This document shows, piece by piece, positions 1 to 11,648 of a stretch of 64,000 nucleotides of DNA; within the stretch, counting starts at the first letter, position 1; each line of letters opens with the position of its first letter. The stretch spans positions 8,853,001 to 8,917,000 of the forward strand of contig NC_134160.1 of the NCBI RefSeq assembly GCF_033958435.1, given 5' to 3'. A program made the translations under genes and the position numbers. The DNA comes from Carettochelys insculpta. Taxonomy: Eukaryota; Chordata; Testudines; Carettochelyidae. Under the pieces are notes generated by a model, which made no database searches, was not told the origin of the DNA, and saw only the letters and a list, made by a program, of their open reading frames with translations.

Positions 1-430
1 GATGGTACTGGCCACTACTAGATATAAGACAATATATGGACAAGCTGTGTGATTGCATATGGTAGGAGAGGAGGTAGGGTATCAGGCCAGATGAATCAGT
101 GGTTTGGATCTGTGCTTCCATTCCCATGCATAAACTGGTAATAATACCTTCCTACCTCACAAGGATGTCATGAGTGTAAAGATTTGCGCACTCAGATACT
201 GTGGTAATGGGGCTGTAGAAGGGAGGTAAGTAGATCAGTAGAGGGCAAGATGCAGTTAAAATTACAAGGGCAACAAAGAAATAACAAAAAGTCCTGCCAG
301 TGTGACTGTGTTGCTAGGTAAATATACATAAATAAATAAATAAAACATACCAGGAAAAATTACCCTTAGCCACAGCACTCAGAGATGCTACATTAAGAAT
401 AAACGTTCCATTCTAGAATGTATAAATTAC
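1..430. other. RH intron 2 (partial), with a MIR-like remnant
   Basis: This is intronic sequence of the minus-strand RH gene, left of exon 2. About 100-225 resembles the 3' part of a MIR/CORE-SINE on the plus strand: a run ending in an 'ataataccttcctacctcacaa' type stretch followed by 'ggatgtcatgagtgtaaag'. No coding potential is visible. The repeat call is by eye and old, so it is weak. Confidence 0.4.
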
Positions 431-617
431 CTGGGCAGGCTGATTTTCACTTTTCCTGCTGAGAAACTAAACAAAAATCCTTCCACAAGCAATGCCCACT
501 GAACTCCAAGTGTGGCAATTAGCAGGTTGAATCCAGTGCTGCTGAATCCATATCTTTTCAAGGAAGCCAGGAAGAAGCCAAATCCCAAAATCACCATGAC
601 ATTGACATCTTGAAATG
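431..617 (-). CDS. RHCE: RH gene exon 2 (Rh blood-group polypeptide)
   Basis: Read on the minus strand, this 187-base exon follows an AG acceptor (618-620 reads CAG) and ends at a GT donor (429-430). It is entered in phase 1 and translates without a stop. It contains a glycine/phenylalanine-rich stretch ([19 protein letters not shown]), then [20 protein letters not shown] and [12 protein letters not shown]. These match the second and third membrane segments of Rh proteins, where human RhCE/RhD has 'FNLFMLALGVQWAILLDGFL'. The length equals the known 187-base exon 2 of human RH genes. Rh proteins are 12-span membrane proteins of the Amt/Mep/Rh ammonium-transporter superfamily and form the erythrocyte Rh complex with RhAG. 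Exons 3 to 10 lie outside the window. Whether this is best called RHD or RHCE cannot be decided, as most non-mammals carry a single RH gene. Confidence 0.9.
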
Positions 618-1013
618 CTGCACAGCAAAGGACACCGAGAAAGTAGTCAAGTTATCAGTGTAAACCAGACTCCAGTTTAACGTCACAGCACAGACCAGTA
701 AACCTGCTGACAATTAATAACCATCTCAGAGCTATTCTCAGACATTATGGTGGAAAAGGGAGGGCGGTGAGAGAGTATTGGACTGAAGTGTGAAGGAGAC
801 ACCCTAATGCTTGGACAGGAAGAGACCTATAAATACATTGCATTTTAAAAGCACTAAGTATCAGTGGCAAATTTTATATTAATCCCTATTGTCACCCGGC
901 CTCTGTAAGGGAGTTTTATTATCTTCATTCTCCAGATGAGGATCTGAAGCACTAGAATATGTCCTGCCCCAGGTCAGAAGTGCTGGGAACAGAGGCTGGT
1001 AGATCGGGGTGGC

Positions 1014-1728
1014 CAACCAGTTAGAGACTAAGAGCCAAAATAGCTGTGGATAGAGTGCAAAGAGCCATGTATCTCTGTTGGCTGTCTTATTCTGCATCCA
1101 TGAGGACTTCTGATTTTAAGGTGCTTCAGTCCATCCCTTCCCCATTCTAACCTAATGCACTCACCCTTCCCCCAGACCAGGCACCCCCAGCCTCCCTGCT
1201 CTAATCCAATGCCCTCCCCTCCTCCAGAGCCAGGCATTTCCAGCCCCCTCAACTTTAACCCAATGCACCCACCCATCTCCCAGAGACAGGCACCCCAGCC
1301 CCTATGCTCTAAATCAATACCCCTGTCACCCAGAGCCAAGCACCCCCAGCCCCCACTCTAACCCAATGCCCAACCCCTTCCCCAGAGCCAGGCACACCCA
1401 GCCTCCCACTATAACCCAATCCCCCTCCCCTCCTCCAGAGCCAGGCACCCCCAGACCCCAACTCTAACCCAATGCCCCTCCCGTCTCCCAGAGCCAGGCA
1501 CCTCTGCCCCCCATCTAACCCTAACCCTCCCCTCTCCCAGAGCCAGGCACCCCAGCACCCTCCCACCCCCAACCCAATGCCTGGGTCTCCCCAGAGCTGT
1601 TGCAGCCATCTGCATTCTCCTTCCAGGAGCTGGCGCACATGTGCAGAGTGGCCATGAGCAGTCTGGGCACAGGGCTCCAAATCAGTAAGAGCTGCGTTTC
1701 TTTGAGAGCCGCAGGTTGGCCACCTCTG
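1014..1728. mobile_element. Non-autonomous hAT-like element with internal minisatellite
   Basis: The ends are inverted: about 1014 reads TCGGGGTGGCCAACC and the right end is the reverse complement of CAGAGGTGGCCAACC. The sequence next to the ends (agagccaaaata... and ...tttgagagccgcag) is also inverted. The CAGRGGTGGCCAACC terminus is typical of hAT elements common in turtles and crocodilians. Flanking 8-mers resemble each other only partly, so the TSD is degraded. The interior is mostly a C-rich tandem array (separate entry). It lies in RH intron 1. Confidence 0.6.
1150..1610. repeat. C-rich minisatellite, unit about 43-47 bp
   Basis: A unit built on 'cccagagccaggcaccccca' followed by 'gcc-ccactctaacccaatgcc' recurs roughly nine times with small length changes. 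The opposite strand is G-rich. The array creates long but spurious open frames on both strands, of low-complexity Pro/Ser/Gly composition. It lies inside the hAT-like element. Confidence 0.8.
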
Positions 1729-1729
1729 G

Positions 1730-1880
1730 TCTAGACAATGAGGTACTAGACTGGGAATCCAGAGTTCTGGATTTTTCACTCCTGACTCTGTCATTGACTT
1801 TCCATGTGACTTTACTCACGCTTCCACTTCCCCACTCTGTGCCTCAATTTCCCCTCCCAGCTTTCTTCTGTCTTGTTCGT
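1730..1880 (+). repeat. MIR/CORE-SINE-like fragment
   Basis: The order 'ctagactgggaatccagagt', 'ctgactctgtcattgac', 'tgtgac', 'ctctgtgcctcaatttccc' follows the plus-strand MIR core and 3' region. Divergence is high. Identification is by pattern only. Confidence 0.5.
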
Positions 1881-2418
1881 TTAGACTGCAGATTAAGTCT
1901 TACAAAAAGATAAAGATGTTTATAAGCACAATGAAAGACAGAGGCAGTAATGTGTTTTTGAGAGCACTGGTAATTACTTTAAAATTATCCCTTGCAGGCA
2001 GTCTGTAAAAACAAAGGACCCCATTCCGATCTCCACCACAGCAAACGCAATCAGCAATGTTGGCATCGAAGTAACTGAAAACAAATTTGGGCCAAGATCT
2101 ATAAAGAGTCTTGTCTTGCTTCATTTTGAAAACATGGGCATCCTCCTTTTCTGAGTGGGCCACTAGCCCTAGTGATCAATGTGAGATAATATTCAGCTAA
2201 GCAGAACTGGTCTCCACTGCAGCTCTGTCTGCTAAGAAATATTTATTTGGAACAGAGTTCCCTTATCAAAGCACAGGCAGTGCCTCTGTTTTCAGTTGAT
2301 TCTAAACCCCACCTTACACATACACACACTGAGCCACACACACACCACGGCCTTTCCCCCAGTGTCTTCCCTGGAACATGCTTAGCCTGTTTTATGATAT
2401 ACCATTTCAAAGTGTCTA

Positions 2419-2742
2419 CATGTTAAACCTCTTGTCTGGCACTCTCCAGACCAGACCGGTGCCGAACAAGGAAATTTGCCACACCACAGGAGAGCAATAC
2501 AGTCTAGCACATTACCAACACTTCCACTGCTTACTAGACTCTTGACAGACGTTTAGGGGTAAATTACAGCTAAATAACAGCACAGAACACTGAGAGCCAG
2601 GATTAGTAGCTGTAAACAAAGTTTATGGGATGGCAGGAAACTTGGCCACACCCACAAAAAGTGGTTGTCCAGCTAACTAAAATCATGCCAGATTACGGAC
2701 GTTGCCGGACGAGGAAGTTCCAGATTAGAGAGGTTTAACCTG
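2419..2742. mobile_element. Tc1/mariner-type non-autonomous element (family 1)
   Basis: It is flanked by TA on both sides (2417-2418 and 2743-2744). Ends are inverted: CATGTTAAACCTCTTGTCTGG on the left, and GAGAGGTTTAACCTG on the right. The interior aligns over its whole length with the element at 56000-56317; both share 'aacacttccactgcttac' and 'caggaaacttggccacaccca'. It codes for nothing. TA target sites and the size point to a pogo/Tigger-like MITE in RH intron 1. Confidence 0.75.
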
Positions 2743-3109
2743 TAATAAAAGAATCCAGACCTGTTACACTATGGAGTTTGTAATATGCTGGTGAGAGGTC
2801 CTCACAAAAAAGACACAAACCCCTTTATTCTGCAGATGTTCATACAAGAGTAGTCTCGTCAAAGCTTGGGGAACTACTCCCAATGCACTGAGTTACTCAG
2901 ATACATAAATTTGTGCTGCAACAGATTTTAAATTGCTCTTTCTGCCGCATTATTTTTACAGCATACAAAAATATGCTAGGCCTTTCACAGCATTACGAAA
3001 AAGAAATGGTCCCTAGTTTGAAGAACATACCATGTGATTTTAGATGGGAGGCAGCAAATGAAAGATGCAAACACCTAGGAGGGGGAAAAGGACTAGGGAG
3101 TTTTGTAGC

Positions 3110-3245
3110 TGTGTCAGCCCCAAGATATTGGAGAGACAAGGTGAGTAAGATAATATCATATTGGACCAACTTCTGTTGATGACAGAAACAAGCTTTCAAA
3201 TTTCAGAGGTCTTCTTCAGGCCTGGGAAAGCGTGTCATAGCTAAC
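3110..3245 (-). mobile_element. PLE-type 3' tail, degenerate (distinct subfamily)
   Basis: Reversed, the sequence reads CCTGAAGAAGACC...TTTGAAAGCTTG and then 'agaagttggtccaata' and 'caccttgtctctccaatat'. This is a very common sauropsid repeat tail. CTGAAGA and GAAA match the two strands of a hammerhead core, but the intervening stem II is eroded. By analogy with better-preserved tails in this window I assign it to Penelope-like elements. The ends are not delimited. Confidence 0.5.
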
Positions 3246-3515
3246 AGCAATAAGATCACACACCATGTGCATCTCCTGGCCAGTAAATTTCAAGTGTTTG
3301 TTTTTTTAACGAATAATTATTGTTAATAATTCGCATATTGTGAATACCAGGGAAAGAAGTGAGTCATAAGAAGGACTGTGAATGGGCAGAAGTTAAGTAG
3401 TTCAGTGAAATGCATGGGCCACGTGTAGGAGGTAGCATGGAAAAATGCAGAGATGGCTGAAGAAGAGAATGAACACCACAGCTGGAACCACGGAGAAGTG
3501 GAAGGGGATATACTA

Positions 3516-3752
3516 CAGTAGGATCTCAACATTTGTGAGGGTTCCATGTTGAGAACCCTCACAAATGCTGAATTTCACAAATACAGCTCCTGCCCAGAGC
3601 CCTGAGGGAAGCAGTGGCTGCCAGCACCCCTGCCCAGAGCCCTGTGGGAAGCGGCGGCTGCCAGCACCTCTGCCCAGAGCCCTGTGGGAAGCAGACCCTC
3701 ACAAATAATTAAATTCACGAACATTACATTTACGAGTCCTGAAACCCTATTG
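3516..3752. mobile_element. Tc1/mariner-type non-autonomous element (family 2)
   Basis: TA flanks it (3514-3515 and 3753-3754), and the ends are inverted (CAGTAGGATCTCAAC against CAATAGGGTTTCAGG). The interior has a short foldback near the left end and about three copies of a 51-bp unit based on 'ctgcccagagccctg.gggaagc'. A second copy of the family lies at 33313-33518. No open reading frame belongs to it. Confidence 0.65.
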
Positions 3753-3929
3753 TAAATCTAAATCTCTGTATCCCTAGGCCTGGTAACCCCAGCATATGTG
3801 CTAATATGTATATTCTTATACTAATGTGCAAGTTCCTACCCTTCAAAACCAGGAGTAAAGGAAATTACAGAAATGCAAGTTTGTGGCTTTTGAACAATTC
3901 ACATACAAAATCAATCCAATTCAGTGCAT

Positions 3930-4090
3930 GACTGCAAGCAAGTCACATTTCTTCTCTGTATTTCAGTTCATTCCATCTGTAAAATGGGAGTTCTGTCATA
4001 AGATTTACTTACCTTACAAAGATGTCATAAGAATTTTGTGGTTAATATTTGTGTAGTACTTTGAACAGGTTACATACTATAGAAGTTTTA
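3930..4090 (+). repeat. MIR/CORE-SINE-like fragment
   Basis: The succession 'gcaagtcacatttcttctctgt', 'tccatctgtaaaatggga', 'ttacttaccttacaaagatgtcataagaa', 'tgtgtagtactttgaacag' is diagnostic of the MIR 3' half on the plus strand. It lies in RH intron 1. Confidence 0.6.
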
Positions 4091-4893
4091 TCATAATTGC
4101 TAATATATATCTTCAATATAGAAAACACATTTCTCAGATACAAGATTGTGTACATCACTAAAAGGTTTAATGCTTACAAACAGCAACAAAGTTTGCATCA
4201 TAAAAAAATCACCAGCAGATCATTAAATAAGAAAAAGAGCTAGTTTTGCCTGCTATAGTACACATTTGATAACAAATACAAGGCCTAATGCAAAACCCAT
4301 TATTTAACAGTTTCATCTAGGAAGAGGCAGAAGACAAGACACAACTCCTAACAGCCCCAGATCCTTAGGGAAAGTTGGATCCAGGTTCACTGCTCAGATT
4401 CACCCCTCACTTTATCCAAATTATTCTAATTTTATTTTGTCAATGTACTTCAATCCTTAAACCTAATTCTTTGTTACCCTGCACCTTGCTCATTCATTTG
4501 CATCAAGCTTTCATCCACCCTGATTCTTCTTATTATTTTGTATTATCCTAATGCCAAGATCCCCAGCTTTGGACCTGGACCAATTGCATTAGGCACTGTA
4601 CTAACACAGAACAAGATGCTCTTTTCCTCCAAAAACCTCACTATCTACATAAAAGGCAAGAGAGGTGGATACAAACTGGTGAGATGGCACAAGAACACAA
4701 TTTAATAGCATTTTACACCCACTTTGGACTGCTGTACAGGGGTGCATGGCAACAGAGTATTTAAAGGGAAAAATCAACATTGTATTTGCACTTACAGCTG
4801 TCAGCTGGAAAGCACTGTTCAAAATAAGCTCAAACGCAACAAAGTAAAAACACACACTGAACCCTGCCTTTCACAACAGGTTTGCAAACTTAC

Positions 4894-5035
4894 CGGGATA
4901 GACTTTAAGGTCTTCTGCCATACTTAGATGTTCATTTGAAACGCAAAAACAAAATATGAGGATAAAGACAGTTTCCAAAATGAACAGGAGCACAGGCATA
5001 CCACAGTGGAGACTAGGGACATACTTGGAACCCAT
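4894..5035 (-). CDS. RHCE: RH gene exon 1, coding part with start codon
   Basis: On the minus strand an ATG at 5035-5033 opens a frame of 47 codons plus one base. It ends at a consensus donor (CCCG|gtaagt, with the GT at 4893-4892). The product starts MGSKYVPSLHCGMPVLL and continues with a hydrophobic first membrane span (residues about 12-32), then a polar extracellular loop (SNEHLSMAEDLKVYP). Human RhCE starts MSSKYPRSVRRCLPLW, and its exon 1 ends in the same phase after 49 codons. The split codon joins exon 2 to give Y-P-A-F-Q-D, matching human Y-Q-V-G-Q-D. Intron 1 is 4276 bases and carries several old transposons. The gene runs away from MACO1, as human RHCE does. Confidence 0.88.
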
Positions 5036-5210
5036 TGTACGTTAGCTCTACCATGAAAAACACATACGCACACAGTAATATTTTTCGCCCATAAAAATAT
5101 TCCACCAACCTCGCACCAAAAGAAGGCAGGGAGTGAGAGGAAATAAAAGCTTCAGTGTGATAAGAAAGCCGAAGAGGCAGTAGCAAGGAATGGCTCCTTA
5201 TCTAAGGCAG
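5036..5210 (-). promoter_or_regulatory. Putative RH 5' flank with two GATA motifs
   Basis: About 125-170 bases upstream of the RH start codon lie TGATAAG (plus strand, 5159-5165) and TTATCT (5198-5203, AGATAA on the RH strand). Both fit the WGATAR consensus bound by GATA factors. Human RH promoters depend on GATA-1 in erythroid cells, so the placement fits. There is no CpG island here, unlike at MACO1. The start site is not identified and GATA motifs are frequent by chance, so the call is tentative. Confidence 0.4.
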
Positions 5211-8200
5211 GTCAGGAGCCCAGGCTCGCAAAGACAAATATCAGCTGAGTCAAGTAGGTCTGTGACATGTAAGAGTATGTACATGAAAATGGTAACATTC
5301 TGGTGTGTCCGAGCCCTCTTCACCAGCTGCACCAACCACTGGTGGGCCTGATCCGTTAGCTGGGTTATAATTAAAGACAAGCATAAACTGGAACATTGGA
5401 ATTTTGCCATTGATTTCAATGAAGCCAAGATGCCACTTTGATTCTCAACCTTTCCTCACATTGAGGAAGGAAGTATTCTAATCCAGGGGCTTGATTCGTG
5501 AGTCACTTAGGGTTACTTTGTGCCAATATATCAGCAAACAGTCTCCCTAAAAGCCAGTGGATCTAGCCAGTTTTTTGACTGAAACCACCCAAAAATTAAT
5601 TTCTAGTAGTGTAGAACTACCACAGCACCTCCTCCATCACCCCTATTCCTGGTCTCTAGTATACAGAGCGTGGCTGGAGCATCTCTAAGGTCCAGTGATC
5701 CCCAGCCACTGGGATCCTTTGGCAGCTAGCATCATTTAGAGCAGCCACGTGCCTTTCTAATCTCTGCCAGGGACTGGGCCAGCACAGAACCATCCCTCAC
5801 ATTGAGGGACTATTTTGTACCATCCTCCCACAGCTGTGGCCTAGGACTCATGGGTGTAGTAGTGAGTCTGACCTCAGATCTAGATCCAAACAGTATGGAT
5901 CTTTTAGAAATTCAGATTCCACCTGGATCCATCTCTAATTCTGGATTATCTTAAATATGATGGGAGGCAGAAGAGCTCAGTGCCTTGCAGGATTGGGCCT
6001 GTTGTTGGTAGTCTCAGAAAAGGGGCCTTTTCCTACTTCCCTTTTGATCTCCATAGGTTGAGAGTGTTTTTTAAAGGTATATTGCCAGGGCAGTGGGAGG
6101 GAAGATTGTCCTGATGTCATTTATGAAGTATCCTACATGGGGATAGGGACTTCAGGGCTCAACAGCTAACCGCACACACAGAAAGGTTTAAAGAAAATCT
6201 TAGAAAAATTATGCCATTATAAAAAATTAGGAGATGAAGTGCACCATCCATTCACAGTGTATCTAGGTAGCAATGGGTAGTCCAGGCTAGCGAGTAGGTT
6301 GTATGAGTGGCCCTCCTTCATCTCAGTGGCCCATAAGATTGTTGTAATCAAGGTGGTCTCCTGGGATAGGGTAGTTTTGCAATCTGTGCTTGTGTATTTA
6401 GAACTTGAAGGCTGTGGTAATTAACCCATAGCAATGTTTTGATTGGATGCACACAGTAGAGTCAATGTTACATGCAAGCAGTATGCACTGCGCTTCACGT
6501 GCCATTGCTTTCCATGCATGTCATTTAGTAATGCCAGTAGGAAAAATTTATGCAGAAGGAAACTATCAGAATCTTGCACCCCTGCACATGGACAACAATA
6601 AAAAAAAATGTCTCATGGGCCACACAGAACTCCCATGGGCTTTATGTCACCTGTCACTGATATAGCAACTAATCCTGGGAGAAAGATGGGCTAACACAGA
6701 GGTTCTCAGCCTTTTGTTACGATTACTGTATTTTATGACCATTGTGCATTGAAACCCCAGACATGGACCAACAAGGCACAGCACAAGCAGAACAAAAAGG
6801 TTACTGCCCCAAAAGGCTTACAGCTCCAGTAATATTTTGATATTGCAACTGCTTTTCCATAGTGTGACCATCTCAGAGCCTGCCCACTCCCATCTAACTG
6901 GGAACCCCTTCCCTTTTAGCAATATACTGAGGAAAAGTTGGAGAATATCAGGATAAACACTGGGGACAGCACTTTCTGCAATCTAGGGCATTCCAAAAGC
7001 AACAATACGATTGTGATTCTACCTCTGCCTGCTAGTTTGGCTCAGATAAGCAGAAGGATGAAGACTGCAGGCTCCAGATGTGGAGAATCTGTTTAGCCTC
7101 TGCACCTGAACCACCAACCTGATTCATGTACTTAGCAGCTGTCTGAGAGACAGGCCATTTCACTACCAACTGGCTAATCATAAAACAAACACTTATGCTT
7201 TGTGATCTGATTCCACCCAGGGATTTGCCCACTGCCTCCCCTGCACCACCAAGCTACTGTTAATATTGGAAAGAGGAACGCTTTAGAAATGGGGGTTATT
7301 ATTGCCTATTTTAGAAATAAAATTTCTAAGCTCTGACTGACTTTAAATACCTTCCTTTTCACAAAGAAGCACTGTACCTTGCTTGACTGAAAACTGTTTG
7401 GGTGTGATAGATGGTCAAATCGACTAGTCTAATCACAACATGCTAGTCACATCTCTCAGTAGCCAGCACTTTATTATGCACAACTTGTCCAAGAGCCAGT
7501 CCTGGGAGACTTCTGCAATTTTACTATGGCTCCAAATGCAACAATCACAGACTTCCCTCAGGACTAAAGAGCTAATATGAATAATTTGCTGTGAAATAAT
7601 GACACTGAAAGGTGCGAGTCCACTGTCTGTCACCCACCCTAAATGATCCCACCTTTGGTTTACAAACTGTTTAACAATCTAGTGGCACACGTATGCAAAT
7701 CACTAAATGTAGTGATCATACACCACCAAAATGTAGCCACCTCTAAGAAGAAACATGATGGCTGTTGAACAGAGCATGGCAATGTTACACAAGAGCTCAG
7801 GGTGGGAAGTGAAGAACAATACGCATAGTCAGTAGTGCTATAGGGGAACGTAAAGCAGTGGAACATGATAATTATCCAAGTTGGAGTTTGGCTGAACTAA
7901 TACCCATTAGTAGCATTATGCTGGGGACTGAGTGAAACCTTGCTGAAGCTGGTAGGCAGTAATTAATTAAGCTCCTATACAGAATAAATAGTTAAACAAT
8001 AGAAACCACTACCTAAAATACCGATGCCATGCAAGGCCAGAGAGGAATGTGAATTACCAAAGTGGCAGTGTTTCATTGGGGGCTGGATATTGTTTGCTGG
8101 AGAGGTTTAATAGTGAGTGGAGCAGATGCAGCTGAAACACCACAGAAGGGAGCATGGAAGCAGCCACAACATGACCTTGAGATAAAGCTAAAATAGTTTT

Positions 8201-9585
8201 GAGGTCAAGAGTTGGCTGAGAAGAGGCTTGGAACTGTGAGCAAAGAAACTGTCCCTGTTGTTTGCTGCTATGTTCAGGGAAACAGGACTTTACAAATAAT
8301 AAGGAGTGCATCAAAAATACCTAATGCAGTCATCAATTTCTTCTCCCAACAGGAACAACCTGCAAGACCCAAACACTGCACTGGCTAACTACTTGGGTCA
8401 AATGGGGTAACAGCACGATAAACTGCGTGCCATTAATGAACTCCATGCTGTATAGTGAAGGGGTCAAGCCAGACTATGCAAAGTTAAACAATTCCTCTTA
8501 GCCACATAATTAGTATGACCAAACTAGGACACTACAGTGCTAGGCACTGTACAAACCCAGAACAAAACCATGCTCCCTGCCACAAAGATCATGCACAATT
8601 TAATTAAGAATTGATCCAATTCATTGAGAAGCAGCTATCAGAGTAAGAGACAGCACAGTCAGGTCCAACACAGGCTTAGCTGGGCCCAATAGCAGTGGAG
8701 AAGACCTAACCATATGTTTGCCCCCCGGCCAATTCTAGTGAAACCAAGGCTGCAACAGGAACTCAGAGCACTCATAATCCTGCAAGATCAGATGCAACAT
8801 ATCTTATTGCTACACATCTGCTGAAAGAGATTGAAAACCAGCATAAAAACGGCTTCTGAAAAGTTTCTGAGAAGGTAAGTTTTGAACAGCCTCTCCAAAG
8901 GGCAGGGGAATTGTGCAGCTGGATGGCTATTTTGAATATGTGTAAAGTTCTTTGGTGAAATTGGTGCTGGTGATAATATTGAATGCCTGTGTGCATGACA
9001 GAAGTAGGGCATGTGAATGGGAAAAAAGCTGCCTACTATCAAAAAAAAAACAGGCAGGCATGTATACATATTAAATTCTAAGAGATAACTCTATAGAGCC
9101 ACTGCCTCTCCCTCATTTGGCTGATGATCCATGCAAATTCACTGACATCCACAAATCCTCCAAAGCACTTTCATCAGCCACAGTTTGCAGGACAGAGGAT
9201 CATTGCATACTCAAATCTGTCAGAACAGAATGGTGTTAGAAGTGGCAGCAAGGAGAGACAAAACAGGAAAGGACAAAGAATTTATTAAAAAAGCAGTGAA
9301 AAAATATAGGGGAAGGTCAAATAAAAAAAGAAAATAATCTAGATTAAGTGAAGAACAGGAAAGGGAAAAAAGAGCAGGAGGGATAAGAACACAAGTTTAA
9401 ATGTATGACTATCATGTGAAAATTTTCCCAGGTCAGAGGGGAAGGAAGGGAACAGTCTTTGTAGACCAAGTGCATGTTGCATGCTGCTAATCACTTTCAC
9501 AGAGTTTGTGAAAGTTTCAAAGGAAAAGTGATACTTTGCACTTCTCTCTCTTGCAAGGATTTCAAAAGTCACCATGCCTGAATTG
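5211..9585. other. RH-MACO1 intergenic DNA, no gene seen
   Basis: No open frame here has a recognisable domain, splice structure or length beyond chance. Near 6690-6790 the text 'gaggttctcagccttttgtta' looks like a hAT terminus. Near 8540-8600 'tgctaggcactgtacaaaccc' is a piece of an old dispersed repeat also seen near 4590. The rest looks like diverged unique sequence. Confidence 0.5.
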
Positions 9586-9930
9586 TTAGGTGTTTTTATT
9601 ATTGCCATCTTAGTGACACAGAAACTGAGGCACAACTTCTAAGAGATTCACCCAAAATACACAGTACATCCCCAGTCCTGCAAGGAGCTTGAGACAGAGC
9701 CACCTTCACTCAGAAGCCTGTCCAGACAGATCTCAGTGCAGCAGCAGGGCTTACATTAGGTCTTGGCTGCAGAAAAAGTTTAGTTTAGAGACTGATGAAC
9801 TCCCATTGTGTGGGCACTTATTTTGTGTTGGAAGTCTTGTGAATTTGAGACAGTTCTTACTTCACAGTCAAAGCCTTAGAATTAGGCCCATGCCTGGGAA
9901 CAGAACCCAGTAATCCCAACTGGCCGTATC
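9586..9930 (-). repeat. MIR/CORE-SINE-like fragment (minus)
   Basis: 'tattattgccatcttagtgacacagaaactgaggcac' is the reverse complement of the MIR 3' region, and 'gggaacagaacccagtaatccca' is another reversed MIR core motif. The middle is interrupted by unrelated sequence. Confidence 0.45.
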
Positions 9931-9961
9931 TGTGTTCTAACCAAGCAGACATTTGCTAATA

Positions 9962-10295
9962 CAGTAAACTCTTCCATAACCAGCAGCCCTGAACCAGGAG
10001 GTTGTTGGATATGCAAATATTCTGCATAAAATAGAGGTATACCTAGCAATGCATAACACTAGAGAAAAACAAGATTAGATATTAAGAAACAAACAAGAAT
10101 GTATGCAGAGTACTTTATTTACCAACAACAGTAGTATTGTACACTGCAAATGTATACGGTGTTTGTTGTATGTGTTTGTATTTACTTTCACTATACTGTA
10201 CTTATGGAAAACATAACTAAAATTTACTTGTGGTTAAAATGCCAGTCATCTGAAAGTTCTGGAAGATAGAATGCCAGATACAAAATAGTTCACTG
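9962..10295. mobile_element. Tigger/pogo-like MITE (family 3)
   Basis: TA flanks the element (9960-9961 and 10296-10297). The ends are CAGTAAACTCTTCCATAAC and, inverted, CAGTGAACTATTTTG. CAGT...ACTG termini with a TA target are typical of pogo/Tigger elements. The same sequence, reversed, is at 57179-57496; both contain the 'accaacaacagtagtattgtacact' stretch. It is non-coding and lies between RH and MACO1. Confidence 0.75.
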
Positions 10296-10297
10296 TA

Positions 10298-11080
10298 CTA
10301 ATCTTTGACGCTAGTTACCAATGGAATGACCAAGAGATAAATAAATATACAGCAAACAAAGAGGACTGTGAATTTACCCACTTCCTTCTTTAGATACATC
10401 TTAAAATTAGTGCATCATGTTGTACATGCTGCTGCTTGGGTCTCTGATTTATCTCCCTTCTCTTGTCTCATTATTACCAGCTTTATTCAATAACATTACG
10501 TTACTCAACTGGCTACACAACACTTCATAAATTCTCCAAATCCTGTCCCAGCATACCAGCAGCCCTGCATAAATCATGGGGGGAATGCTACTGATTTCCC
10601 AATCCTGGTCAGGACCCTACAGGGGTAATAGGATCTTGTGGTGCACAGATGCTACAGTGAAGGAGCACTAGAAATGCTTGTTTAGATTTGCTGTTATAGT
10701 CACGCTGGTCCGAGGATATTACGAGTATTTACCCCACCTTGTGTCTTTACAGATAAATAGGAATAAGTGGCCTGGGCACACTCCAAGGGACATCATGTTG
10801 CTTCCTTCGCTTGGCTTCTCACCATTATCTGGGCATCTCCAGCCTTAGACTGGGCCTGACTCCCCTCATACTCTGTGCCTCCAAAGATCTGGAGGGTTCC
10901 CTCAGCACCAGCATTGACCTCTGCTGGGCATCCAGGGATACAGTGACCACATACTGGGCTTTCCAGGACCTGGTCCCTTTCTGGAGCCTCCTTTCCACGT
11001 CTGGAAGTCAGATTTTTCAAATAAGGGGAAATCTCTCTTTTGTTGTTGTTGTTGTTTTTCGCAGAGTACACAAGCTGTGG
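10298..11080. other. Intergenic DNA, no gene seen
   Basis: Ordinary intergenic sequence of about 780 bases. The short frames near 10793-11101 on both strands overlap each other and have no recognisable motif. A (gtt)n run lies near 11041-11058. Confidence 0.4.
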
Positions 11081-11648
11081 CTCAGAAGGCTCCTGGCCTG
11101 ATCTCCCTCCCAGCTGGGCTCTCCCCTTCGTCTGCAGCTGATCGGCCCATTCCCCTGCAAGCCTCAGCCAGTAGTTCCTGTCTGCACGGGCCTCTGCTGC
11201 CTGCTCGCGCCCCGGCTGCTGCAGAGAGAGGCTGACTGACAGCTGTCAGTCGCTGCCTCTCGGGCTCGCACCAGGGTGACAGGGAGCAACGCTGTCCCAA
11301 CCAGAGAGTCCCCTCCCCGCCGCCACACAAGTAACCCCCAGTTTCCCCTCCCCCACAGGGCCCGCTCCTTGGGCCCTGGAACTGTGGTAGCCCCAGGCTG
11401 GCAGGTTCCCTCAGCCCCGGCGTCGAGCTCCCCTGGTGAGCATGAGCAGCTCGCCCCTGGCACCGACAGCGCTGTTGCCCGCGTCCTGCTGACTAGGCAC
11501 AGTGCTCCCAACGCGCCTGCACCGGCCACCCCAGCCGCAAAATTAAACCCAACTCCGGTCAGGAGAGTTGGCAACCTCGGCTCTGGAAGCAGCAACAGCA
11601 AGCGTATGCCTCCTGGGGGCAGGGCCACCTTGCGCCAGGCCTATTGCC

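Noticed and set aside
1155..1794. Several open frames on both strands around 1155-1794
   Set aside because: They are translations of a C-rich minisatellite and differ only by phase.
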